A DNA stretch of 24,906 nt from RGIG1681 sp045596905 (GTDB lineage: Bacteria > Bacillota > Clostridia > Christensenellales > UBA1242). The position numbers and the translations under genes were made by a program. The notes under the pieces were generated by a model, which saw nothing but the letters and a program-made list of their open reading frames with translations, had not been told where the DNA came from and ran no database searches. Of the stretch, positions 8,225 through 15,494 are shown one piece after another; the stretch's first letter is position 1; each line of letters opens with the position of its first letter. The DNA is taken from contig JAZODG010000026.1 of the NCBI GenBank assembly GCA_045596905.1, positions 1-24,906 of the forward strand. Reading direction: 5' to 3'.

Positions 8225-9772
8225 ATGAAGTTTTTAAAAAGATTAAAGGATACATTTTTTGCACTATTACCAATTGTGGTAATAGTGTTTTTTGTGCACT
8301 TTTTCTTATATAAATTTTCAACTGATGTCTTGATTAAATTTGCCATTGCAGTTGTTATTGCTGCAGTTGGTGAAGCACTTTTGCTTATGGGTATTGATTC
8401 AACCATTATGCCGATGGGTGAACTTATGGTTGACTCAGTAACAAAAGCATCACGATTTGTTATATTTTTGATTTTTGCAATGTTGTTTGGAACATTTGCG
8501 ACAATTGCTGAGCCTGATGTTTCAATATTTTCAGGACAAGCCGTTGCTCTTGGTGCAACATCATCAAAAACGCTTTTGACATTTTTGATTGGTGGTGGGC
8601 TTGGAATTTTAGTTGCATTTGGTGTGCTTTGTATTATAAAAAGAATCAACTTAAAGTATATTTATCTTGCAATTTTCTCAATTATTTTCTTACTTTGCAC
8701 ACAAGTTCCAAGCGAATATATTGCGTTGGCGTTTGATGCTGGTGGCGCAACAACGGGCGTTATTTCAGCTCCGTTCTTGCTTGCGATTTCGTCAGGAATT
8801 TCAAATAAATTTACAAAAAAACAAGGCAATAATGAAGTGTTTGGTATGGTTGGTATTGCGTCGCTTGGACCTATTATTTCAACCTTGATATTGTTTGCTT
8901 TCGTTGATAAATCGGCTGGAGCTGGTGCTGTTGTAAATAACGAAACAATATCTGTTTATCTTGAAGTTTTAAAACAAACTTCACTTGCAATTATTCCACT
9001 TACAGTTGTATTTTTCATTTATGATGTGATTATATTAAAACTTCCAATTAATCAAAAATTAACTTTGATTTTCGGTTTGGTTATAACATTCTTTGGCTTA
9101 TATTTGTTCTTGTTTAGTATTGAATTTGGTATCTCAAATATGGGAACTCAAATTGGAAACTTTATTGAAACACTTTCAACGGCATCAATTATTATATTCT
9201 GCGTTGTTATTGGTTTTGTTATCACATTTAGTGAACCTTCAGTTATGGTTCTTGCAAAACAGGTGCAGTCAGCAACAAAAGGGAATATTTCAAAGGGTTT
9301 TGTTATGATTGCAATTGCAATTTCAATGTCTCTTGCAATTTTGATTTCAACCCTTCGTATTATTTACAAGATTAATTTCTTCTATATAATTGTGATTGGA
9401 TATTTGGTGGCACTTGTTTTAATGTTCTTTGTTCCATCAATATTCACAGGTCTTGCATTTGACTCTGGTGGTGTTGCTTCAGGACCTATGACGTCAGCAT
9501 TTTTGCTTCCAATTATGCTTGAATTTGCTTCGTTGAGTTCGAATCCACTTGCTGGTTTTGGTTTGATTGGTATTGTGTCTATGTCGCCAATTATTGTGTT
9601 GCAACTTCTTGGTTTAGTGTATAAGGTTGAGCTTAACCAAAAAGATATTAGTGACAAGAGAAGAGCAATTAAGGTGTCGTTTACTGCTGATATGTATTCA
9701 AATATTTTGGATCTTGAAAATGAATATAAACTTATGTGTAGGAGGAAAGCTGATGAAAAACAAGAAAAGTAA
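8225..9772 (+). CDS. DUF1538 family membrane protein, internally duplicated
   Basis: This 515-residue polytopic protein belongs to DUF1538, a family with no settled function that commonly sits beside PII-like genes. It is built of two halves offset by about 240 residues. AEPDV at 95-99 matches SEPSV at 336-340. AFDAGGATTG at 169-178 matches AFDSGGVASG at 411-420. GMVGIASLGPII at 207-218 matches GLIGIVSMSPII at 446-457. Such inverted or parallel repeats are typical of transporters, so a transporter or channel is a fair inference, with the glycine-rich motifs as candidate substrate sites. The charged C-terminus (about 470-515) should be cytoplasmic. The start follows AGAGGGA at 8216-8222. The gene overlaps the next by 20 bases, and two PII-like regulators follow. 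Confidence 0.88.
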   Translation: MKFLKRLKDTFFALLPIVVIVFFVHFFLYKFSTDVLIKFAIAVVIAAVGEALLLMGIDSTIMPMGELMVDSVTKASRFVIFLIFAMLFGTFATIAEPDVSIFSGQAVALGATSSKTLLTFLIGGGLGILVAFGVLCIIKRINLKYIYLAIFSIIFLLCTQVPSEYIALAFDAGGATTGVISAPFLLAISSGISNKFTKKQGNNEVFGMVGIASLGPIISTLILFAFVDKSAGAGAVVNNETISVYLEVLKQTSLAIIPLTVVFFIYDVIILKLPINQKLTLIFGLVITFFGLYLFLFSIEFGISNMGTQIGNFIETLSTASIIIFCVVIGFVITFSEPSVMVLAKQVQSATKGNISKGFVMIAIAISMSLAILISTLRIIYKINFFYIIVIGYLVALVLMFFVPSIFTGLAFDSGGVASGPMTSAFLLPIMLEFASLSSNPLAGFGLIGIVSMSPIIVLQLLGLVYKVELNQKDISDKRRAIKVSFTADMYSNILDLENEYKLMCRRKADEKQEK

Positions 9773-10130
9773 AAAATATGTCATTGTGCCTCATACTTTT
9801 CATCCAACACAGATTGAAGAACTATCAATGTTTTGCGTGATTATTCCACAAAATAAACTTGATGAGTTGTTTTCATTTATCGTTGATAATGGTGGAAGAG
9901 TTATTTCAGCCGTTCCGTCATACGGGGTTGGAAAGAATACAATTGTTGACTTTGTTGGTGGAAATTCAAATGAAAGTTATGTTGTGTTTTCGGCATGCCA
10001 AAAAGAAATTGTTGATATATTGATGCTCAACTTGTGTCGTCATTTTGAGTTTTATAAAAAGAATACAGGCAAGGCATTTGTTATTGATGTTTTAGGATAT
10101 ATGGGTGCCAAGGGACCATTTGTTGAATAA
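9753..10130 (+). CDS. PII-like regulatory protein (first of two)
   Basis: This small cytoplasmic protein of 125 residues appears to have the alpha/beta pattern of the PII superfamily: a strand (FCVIIPQNK), a helix (LDELFSFIVDNGG), further strands around residues 50-75, a second helix (VDILMLNLCRHFE) and a final strand (KAFVIDVLGYMG). The resemblance is weak, and the usual T-loop signature is not seen. ATG 9753 is chosen because AGGAGG at 9740-9745 is seven bases ahead. An open frame extends upstream to 9627 but only inside the DUF1538 gene. Overlap with that gene indicates translational coupling. It probably senses a ligand and controls the membrane protein. Confidence 0.72.
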   Translation: MKNKKSKKYVIVPHTFHPTQIEELSMFCVIIPQNKLDELFSFIVDNGGRVISAVPSYGVGKNTIVDFVGGNSNESYVVFSACQKEIVDILMLNLCRHFEFYKKNTGKAFVIDVLGYMGAKGPFVE

Positions 10131-10149
10131 GGAAAGGAGTGATAAGAGT

Positions 10150-10527
10150 ATGTTTAATAATGAAGATTTTGTTTTTGAAGAAGATGAGATTTTTGCAGAA
10201 GATGAATATAAATTGATTTTCACAACCGTTAAAAGGGGATATGAAGGTGAAGTGTTAGAAGCTGCAAAACTTGCTGGTCACTCTGGTGCAGTTGTTATGC
10301 AAGCTAAGGCTGTTGAAAAGATGCGTAAGAAATTTTTTGGCTTTAGTGTTGACCCTGAAAGTGCTGTTATATTAATGATAACAAAAGCAGATATTGTTGT
10401 GCCTGTTATCAAGTCAATCTATAGCGTGGTTGATTTTAAGTCAGAAGCAAGAGGTATGATTTTTGTTTTACCTATATCACTTGTTTGTGGCATGAATGAG
10501 TCATATGATAAGATTGACATTGTTTAA
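10150..10527 (+). CDS. PII-like regulatory protein (second of two)
   Basis: This 125-residue cytoplasmic protein resembles PII (GlnB/GlnK) trimers more clearly than its neighbour. It has strand YKLIFTTVKRG, helix EVLEAAKLAG, a strand and loop GAVVMQAKAV in the T-loop region, strand AVILMITKAD, helix VVPVIKSIYSVV, and strand SEARGMIFVLPI, which aligns with the GDGKIFVFDV strand of GlnB. The GlnB uridylylated Tyr region is not seen. The N-terminus has an acidic extension (EDFVFEEDEIFAEDE). AAGGAG at 10134-10139 supports ATG 10150. It follows the first PII-like gene by 19 bases and ends the operon. Known PII proteins bind ATP/ADP with 2-oxoglutarate, bicarbonate or cAMP; the ligand here is unknown. 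Confidence 0.78.
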   Translation: MFNNEDFVFEEDEIFAEDEYKLIFTTVKRGYEGEVLEAAKLAGHSGAVVMQAKAVEKMRKKFFGFSVDPESAVILMITKADIVVPVIKSIYSVVDFKSEARGMIFVLPISLVCGMNESYDKIDIV

Positions 10528-10541
10528 AATAATAAAAAACA

Positions 10542-10572
10542 AAAAAGATTAAGTGTTTTGCTTAATCTTTTT
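10542..10572. terminator. Bidirectional terminator between PII-like gene and murG
   Basis: A 12-base stem (10542-10553 with 10561-10572) with a seven-base loop has T-rich sequence on the plus-strand 3' side and A-rich sequence on the other side. It lies between convergent genes and overlaps the murG stop codon, so it can serve both transcripts. Confidence 0.82.
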
Positions 10573-11620
10573 CTTTTAAAATAATATCTATAATTTTTTG
10601 TGAACCATCGATAAAATGAGCGTTTTTTATATTTTGTTTTATGTTTTTTGCGTTTTTTTCTAAAAGATTTAATTTTTCAAATAGTATATTTTTGTTTAAA
10701 TTTTCTTGAAAAATCATTTCACAAAGACCCTGAGATTTAAAATATTTTGCATTGTCAATTTGGTCTCCACGTGACACTGTTTTTGGCAGAGGAATAAAAA
10801 TACTTGGAACCAAATTTGCAAATAGTTCATAGATAGTATTTGCTCCAGCTCTTGAAATAGCATAGTCAGTTGCTTTTAAAATTGTTGGCATGTCAGATGA
10901 AAATTCTATTTGTTTGTAGTCATTATGTTTGATGGTTTTATTTAAATTTCCTTTTCCAACAAGATGCAATACATAGTATTTTTTTGTTAGTTCATCAAGA
11001 TTTTCATAAATAAAGTTGTTGATGCTTTTTGCACCAAGACTTCCACCGGTAATCAAAAGAGTTGGCTTTTCTGAAATTATGCCAAGTTTTTCTTTTGCTT
11101 TCGATTTTGACATATCAAAAATTTTGAGTGGTGAACCTGTGTGAATAGATTTTTTTCCATTTTGTTTTGCAGTAAGCAGAAAACTTGTGCAAATTTTGTT
11201 TGCATATTTTTTTGCTAATTTGTTTGCTAGTCCCATTGAAATGTCGCTCTCATGACATACTACTGGAATGCCAAGTTTTTTTCCTGCAATCACAACGGGT
11301 AGTCCAACGTAGCCACCTTTTGAAAAAATGACATTTGGTTTGATTGTTTTTAAAATTGTTTTTGCTTGGTGAATGGCTCTTGAAAGTTTGAAGGGGATTA
11401 ATATATTTTTTAATAGTTTGCTTCTTGAAAATTTTACGGGAGTGATTGAGTGAAAAGTGTACGAAGTTTGTGATAGAATCAAATCTTTTTCGATTCCATT
11501 TTCTGAACCAATGTAATGAATTTCATTAAAGTGTTTTTTTAGTTTGTCTTGAAGCATTATGTTTGGTGTCACATGACCAGCTGTGCCACCACCAGTTAAA
11601 ACTATAATTTCTTTTTTCAT
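10562..11620 (-). CDS. murG: UDP-GlcNAc:lipid I N-acetylglucosaminyltransferase MurG
   Basis: MurG adds GlcNAc to lipid I to make lipid II on the cytoplasmic face of the membrane. The GT-B fold signatures are GGGTAGHVTPN at 10-20, SKGGYVGLP at 100-108, TGGSLGAKS at 191-199, and the UDP-GlcNAc-binding SRAGANTIYEL at 256-266 followed by RGDQ near 285-288. The 352 residues match the family. It is alone on the minus strand between plus-strand operons, away from the usual division and cell-wall cluster. No Shine-Dalgarno sequence precedes the ATG: the nearest upstream bases read ACTATAAAT, so initiation may be SD-independent. It diverges from the metallopeptidase-like gene across a 115-base gap. 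Confidence 0.95.
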   Translation of the reverse strand: MKKEIIVLTGGGTAGHVTPNIMLQDKLKKHFNEIHYIGSENGIEKDLILSQTSYTFHSITPVKFSRSKLLKNILIPFKLSRAIHQAKTILKTIKPNVIFSKGGYVGLPVVIAGKKLGIPVVCHESDISMGLANKLAKKYANKICTSFLLTAKQNGKKSIHTGSPLKIFDMSKSKAKEKLGIISEKPTLLITGGSLGAKSINNFIYENLDELTKKYYVLHLVGKGNLNKTIKHNDYKQIEFSSDMPTILKATDYAISRAGANTIYELFANLVPSIFIPLPKTVSRGDQIDNAKYFKSQGLCEMIFQENLNKNILFEKLNLLEKNAKNIKQNIKNAHFIDGSQKIIDIILKEKD

Positions 11621-11684
11621 ATTTATAGTTTATGTAAAAAGTTAAATATTCATTCTTAAAATGAGTTCATTATCCGTTTTAAAA

Positions 11685-11714
11685 TTGACTTGAGCAATTT
11701 AGATATTGTATAAT
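11685..11714 (+). promoter_or_regulatory. Vegetative-type promoter of the HEXXH protein gene
   Basis: TTGACT at 11685-11690 and a perfect TATAAT at 11709-11714 are 18 bases apart. The start would be near 11721, close to the AGGAG at 11724-11728 that precedes ATG 11736, so the leader is very short. Confidence 0.7.
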
Positions 11715-11735
11715 TAGCATGTTAGGAGTGAGATT

Positions 11736-13322
11736 ATGTTAACTTTTAGTAATGTGTTTAAAGAATATACAGCTGCAGGAAGTGTTCCTGTTGGTGGGTT
11801 TAAAAAAGAAGATTTGCAAGGCGAAAATCAACATAAGAAAATTGCTGCTATAAAAAAGATTTTTGAGCTTGCAAAACAGAATATAAAAAATGAGTCACAA
11901 AAGCTATTTTCAGATTTTAATGTTGATTTTGTTTTGACTGCGTCAGAACCTGGTGAAACAACAGAAAATGGAATGGTGACAGGCTATAATGCTGCTGCTC
12001 AGACTGGAAAACCTGACTTGCAAATTCCTGTTAATCTTGATTTTGCAAAGATTGGAAAGTTGCCACCACACACAGCATATTTCATGATTTATGCAAACAT
12101 GCATAAAGCTCTTTTAAGCAAAAAAGAGCAAATGATGTCTTCTACTGGAAAACTTATTAATACTGAAAATGAAAACGAACAAGATGAACAGCAAAACGAA
12201 AACCAAGTTGAATCTGAAAAGTCACTTGGCGATATTGTTATTGATTTTCTTATAAAGAAATTATTGAAGTTCTTGGGACTTGAAAATGAAAGTGGCAGTG
12301 AGTATAGAGCAGCTGCTAAACAGATGTTTGAAAGCTATAAGGCTGAAACAGGTAAAGAATATTCTGAAGACTTCTTTGATTTTTCACAAACTAGAGATGC
12401 TGCTATTGCTGAACTTGATATGACCAATAACAAGGCTAGAGAAGCTATTGAAAATGGTCAAAGTCAACTTGCGTCAGGTTATATGACTCAAGCAACTTCA
12501 CTTGCTGAAGCAATGACAGAAAATGATTTTAAAGCATTTGTTAATGGTTCAGGTGCTGAACTTCAAGAATCATGTAAAAAATATGCTTATGCAGCTTTAT
12601 CATTAGCAGGTATTCAAAACCCATCATTTGTTAGAGTTTCGTTTGATAATGTTGGGGAACTTGGAACATATTATCCAGGTGAGAATAGAGTTAATATCAA
12701 CCTTGATAAAATTAAAGAATTTAATAGTCCAACAGAAGTTGCTATGACAATTTCGCATGAAATAACCCATGCTGTAGATAAGGTGCAGACTGGTTTGATA
12801 AATAACATGGGTGAAGACATTTCACCAGCACAAAATGATAGCACACAAGTATATAAGTTTGTTGAAGAATTACAAGATATATGTTATCAAGTTAACCCTA
12901 ATGAAAGACATGCTAGAATTAATGAGCTTGAAGCAATTAAATTTATGGTTGAAAAATATGATGGAAATGCAAACCTTAAACGTTCAATTAAAGGTTCAGC
13001 TAAAAACTATATTAGCTATCAAGAAATGACGGTTAGAACATTAAAAGAAGTGGCAAACCCAAGCTATATTCAAGAACTTGAAAATAAATATTCGTTATTG
13101 TCATCTTCAAGAATATCTCCAGCAGCAACAAATCTTATAAAACAAAGATTTAATTATTTCTCATCATTAAAGCGTCAAAACTTATTGTCTTCAGAGCCTG
13201 AAGAGAAATCAATTGTTGAAGCAAATAAGGTATTGCAAGAGCTTGAACAAGAAAGACAAAGAAAAGCTGAAACTGAAAAACAAGCTCAAGCTGTTAGTGA
13301 AAACGAACATGAACAAGCCTAA
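11736..13322 (+). CDS. Putative zinc metallopeptidase (HEITH motif), function unknown
   Basis: I do not recognise the family of this 528-residue protein, but residues 341-345 are HEITH inside a helix (AMTISHEITHAVDK), the zinc and catalytic motif of gluzincin-type proteases. A Glu that could be the third ligand lies about 45 residues later, in ERHARINELE (390-399). The preceding strand GTYYPGENRVNINL (310-323) fits the edge strand of zincins. There is no signal peptide, so it seems cytoplasmic unless it leaves by another route. An acidic Asn/Gln linker (about 142-162) is followed by an amphipathic stretch (DIVIDFLIKKLLKFLG). The C-terminal 45 residues are Glu/Gln-rich and helical. It has its own promoter and terminator, hence is monocistronic. 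Start from AGGAG at 11724-11728. Confidence 0.75.
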   Translation: MLTFSNVFKEYTAAGSVPVGGFKKEDLQGENQHKKIAAIKKIFELAKQNIKNESQKLFSDFNVDFVLTASEPGETTENGMVTGYNAAAQTGKPDLQIPVNLDFAKIGKLPPHTAYFMIYANMHKALLSKKEQMMSSTGKLINTENENEQDEQQNENQVESEKSLGDIVIDFLIKKLLKFLGLENESGSEYRAAAKQMFESYKAETGKEYSEDFFDFSQTRDAAIAELDMTNNKAREAIENGQSQLASGYMTQATSLAEAMTENDFKAFVNGSGAELQESCKKYAYAALSLAGIQNPSFVRVSFDNVGELGTYYPGENRVNINLDKIKEFNSPTEVAMTISHEITHAVDKVQTGLINNMGEDISPAQNDSTQVYKFVEELQDICYQVNPNERHARINELEAIKFMVEKYDGNANLKRSIKGSAKNYISYQEMTVRTLKEVANPSYIQELENKYSLLSSSRISPAATNLIKQRFNYFSSLKRQNLLSSEPEEKSIVEANKVLQELEQERQRKAETEKQAQAVSENEHEQA

Positions 13323-13340
13323 TTTAGGCTTGTTTTTTTG
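13312..13340 (+). terminator. Intrinsic terminator after the HEXXH protein gene
   Basis: A nine-base stem (13312-13320 with 13326-13334) with loop AATTT is followed by a T tract. The 5' arm lies within the last codons of the gene. Confidence 0.9.
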
Positions 13341-13378
13341 TGTAAAAATGTATAAATTTAGTCAAATTCGCACATTAT

Positions 13379-13398
13379 AATGATTTTTAATGATTTTT
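13379..13398 (+). repeat. Tandem 10-bp repeat with phased T tracts
   Basis: AATGATTTTT occurs twice back to back (13379-13388 and 13389-13398), just upstream of the -35 box of the topoisomerase operon. The T tracts are one helical turn apart, and an A tract follows at 13405-13413, as in intrinsically curved DNA or UP-like elements. Confidence 0.6.
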
Positions 13399-13401
13399 TG
13401 T

Positions 13402-13431
13402 TTGCAAAAAAAATATTTTTGTTGTTATAAT
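13402..13431 (+). promoter_or_regulatory. Promoter of the topoisomerase operon
   Basis: TTGCAA at 13402-13407 and TATAAT at 13426-13431 are 18 bases apart, and TGT directly before the -10 makes it an extended -10. The transcript would start near 13438, ahead of AAAGGAG at 13446-13452. A second TATAAT at 13376-13381 lacks a matching -35. Confidence 0.65.
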
Positions 13432-13459
13432 TGACGTGTTATCTTAAAGGAGATGTGAC

Positions 13460-15466
13460 ATGGCAGAAAAAAAGAAGGTTGCTGAATCAACCGAAAAGAA
13501 AAAAACAGCTGTAAAAACTTATGATGCAAAAGATATACAAATTCTTGAAGGTCTAGACGCCGTTAGACTTCGTCCAGGTATGTATATCGGAACAACAGGT
13601 GTGAAAGGTTTGCATCACTTGGTTTGGGAAATTGTTGACAACTCAGTTGATGAAGCAGCAAATGGACATTGTTCAAGAATTAATGTCACACTCAACAAAG
13701 ACGGTTCAATTACAATTTCAGATAACGGAAGAGGTATTCCTGTTGCTGAACACCCAGTGAAAAAGGTTTCAGCTGCTGAAGTTGTTTTTACTGAGCTTCA
13801 TGCTGGTGGAAAATTTAATAATGAAAACTATGCATATTCAGGTGGTCTTCACGGTGTTGGTGCTTCGGTTGTTAATGCACTTTCAAGATGGCTTAAACTT
13901 GAAATTTGTCGTGACGGAAAAAAGTATGTTCAAGAATATGAAAGCAAAGAAGTAAAAGGCAAGGTTAAGGGTGGTGTTCCAAAATATCCACTTCGTGAAA
14001 TTGGAGTGAGTGTTGTTTCAGGAACAACCGTTACATTTATGCCAGATGATAGAATCTTTGAGACTATTGAGTTTAACCCTAATACAATCAAAGAACATCT
14101 GGAAGAAGTTGCATTCCTTAACAGGGGTCTTGAAATTAACTTTATTATTGAAGCAGAGAATGAAACTGAATCAAAATCATATTCATTCAAATATGATGGT
14201 GGTATCATTGATTTTGTAAAATATATAAATGAATCAAAAAATGTGTTGTATCCAGATCCTATTTATTTTGCTGGGGAATCAGATGACATTAAAGTTGAAA
14301 TTGCAATGCAACACACTGACAGTTACACAGAAAGTACGTTCTCTTACGTAAACAATATTCAAACACCTGATGGTGGAACTCATGAAATTGGTTTTAAGAG
14401 TGGACTTACAAGAGTTCTTTCAGACCTTGCTTCAAAATCATCAAAGGGTAAGGACGCAAACCTTTTGGTTGGTGATGACTTTAGAGAAGGTTTAACAACT
14501 GTTATTTTGGTTAAGATGAAGACTGTTGAGTTTGAAGGTCAAACCAAGGCAAAACTTGGAAATCCACAAGCAAGACCTGCTGTTGAAAGCGTGGTTGTTG
14601 CTGGGCTTAATGATTTCTTCTCAAATAAGAAGACAAACAAGATTTTATCTTCAGTTCTTGAGAAAGCAATGGGTGCTGCAAAAGCCAGAGAGGCTTCAAG
14701 AAAAGCAAAAGAAATTGCTAGACAAAAGAACTCTATTGAAAACTCAACTTTGATTGGAAAACTTGCATCTTGTACTGGTAAAAACTATGCAAACAATGAA
14801 ATTTTCATTGTTGAAGGGGATTCGGCTGGTGGAAGCTGTAAACAAGCAAGAGACAGACATTTCCAAGCTATTTTGCCACTTCGTGGAAAGCCACTTAACG
14901 TTGAAAAGAAAAGAATTGACCAAGTTTTAATGAATGAAGAATTTAGAACTTTGATATCTGCTCTTGGTGCTGGTATTGGTGATGATTTTGATGTTGATGC
15001 AATCAAATATAACAAAGTTATTATCTTGGCAGATGCTGACCAAGACGGTTTCCATATTAGAAGTATTCTTTTGACATTCTTCTTTAGATATATGAAAAAA
15101 CTTATAACCAATGGTCACGTATTTATTGGCTTGCCACCACTTTATAGAATTTCAAAAAGAGATAAGATTGAATATGTTTATTCTGATGCTGAACTTCCTG
15201 AAGCAATCAAGAGAGTGGGCAAAGGATATAAACTTCAAAGATATAAAGGTCTTGGTGAAATGGATAAAGACCAACTTTGGGATACAACAATGGACCCAAC
15301 ACAAAGAACACTTGTTCAAGTTACAATCGATGATGCAGCAGAAGCTGAAAAAATGATTTCTACTTGGATGGGTGATAATGTTGAAAGTAGAAAGAACTAT
15401 ATTGCTGAGAATGCAAACTTCTCAAGAGTTGACTCACTTTCAGAGTTTATTTCGCACAAGAAATAA
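13460..15466 (+). CDS. Type IIA DNA topoisomerase subunit B (GyrB/ParE family)
   Basis: This is the ATPase subunit that, with subunit A encoded next, changes DNA supercoiling or unlinks chromosomes. A Lys-rich extension (about 1-22) precedes the GHKL ATPase domain: E57 and N61 in EIVDNSVDEA, DNGRGIP at 88-94 and GGLHGVGASVVNAL from 128. The Toprim domain has EGDSAGG at 452-458 and the metal site D525, D527, D529 in DADQDG, where most family members have DADVDG. It ends with the RYKGLGEMD segment and a tail ESRKNYIAENANFSRVDSLSEFISHKK. The 668 residues suit either gyrase or topoisomerase IV. I leave the symbol open because the partner subunit lacks a GyrA box. AAAGGAG at 13446-13452 sets the start. 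Confidence 0.93.
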   Translation: MAEKKKVAESTEKKKTAVKTYDAKDIQILEGLDAVRLRPGMYIGTTGVKGLHHLVWEIVDNSVDEAANGHCSRINVTLNKDGSITISDNGRGIPVAEHPVKKVSAAEVVFTELHAGGKFNNENYAYSGGLHGVGASVVNALSRWLKLEICRDGKKYVQEYESKEVKGKVKGGVPKYPLREIGVSVVSGTTVTFMPDDRIFETIEFNPNTIKEHLEEVAFLNRGLEINFIIEAENETESKSYSFKYDGGIIDFVKYINESKNVLYPDPIYFAGESDDIKVEIAMQHTDSYTESTFSYVNNIQTPDGGTHEIGFKSGLTRVLSDLASKSSKGKDANLLVGDDFREGLTTVILVKMKTVEFEGQTKAKLGNPQARPAVESVVVAGLNDFFSNKKTNKILSSVLEKAMGAAKAREASRKAKEIARQKNSIENSTLIGKLASCTGKNYANNEIFIVEGDSAGGSCKQARDRHFQAILPLRGKPLNVEKKRIDQVLMNEEFRTLISALGAGIGDDFDVDAIKYNKVIILADADQDGFHIRSILLTFFFRYMKKLITNGHVFIGLPPLYRISKRDKIEYVYSDAELPEAIKRVGKGYKLQRYKGLGEMDKDQLWDTTMDPTQRTLVQVTIDDAAEAEKMISTWMGDNVESRKNYIAENANFSRVDSLSEFISHKK

Positions 15467-15494
15467 TGTAGTAAAATTTTAAGGAGAAAATCCA

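Noticed and set aside
8203..8649. Minus-strand open frame of 148 codons
   Set aside because: It is opposite the start of the DUF1538 gene, has no recognisable product, and the other strand carries clear coding motifs. The many other opposite-strand or shifted frames were left out for the same reason.
9627..9752. Upstream extension of the first PII-like gene
   Set aside because: It runs wholly inside the DUF1538 gene, while AGGAGG at 9740-9745 marks ATG 9753.
10105..10149. Upstream extension of the second PII-like gene
   Set aside because: It overlaps the first PII-like gene and lies ahead of AAGGAG at 10134-10139; ATG 10150 follows that site.
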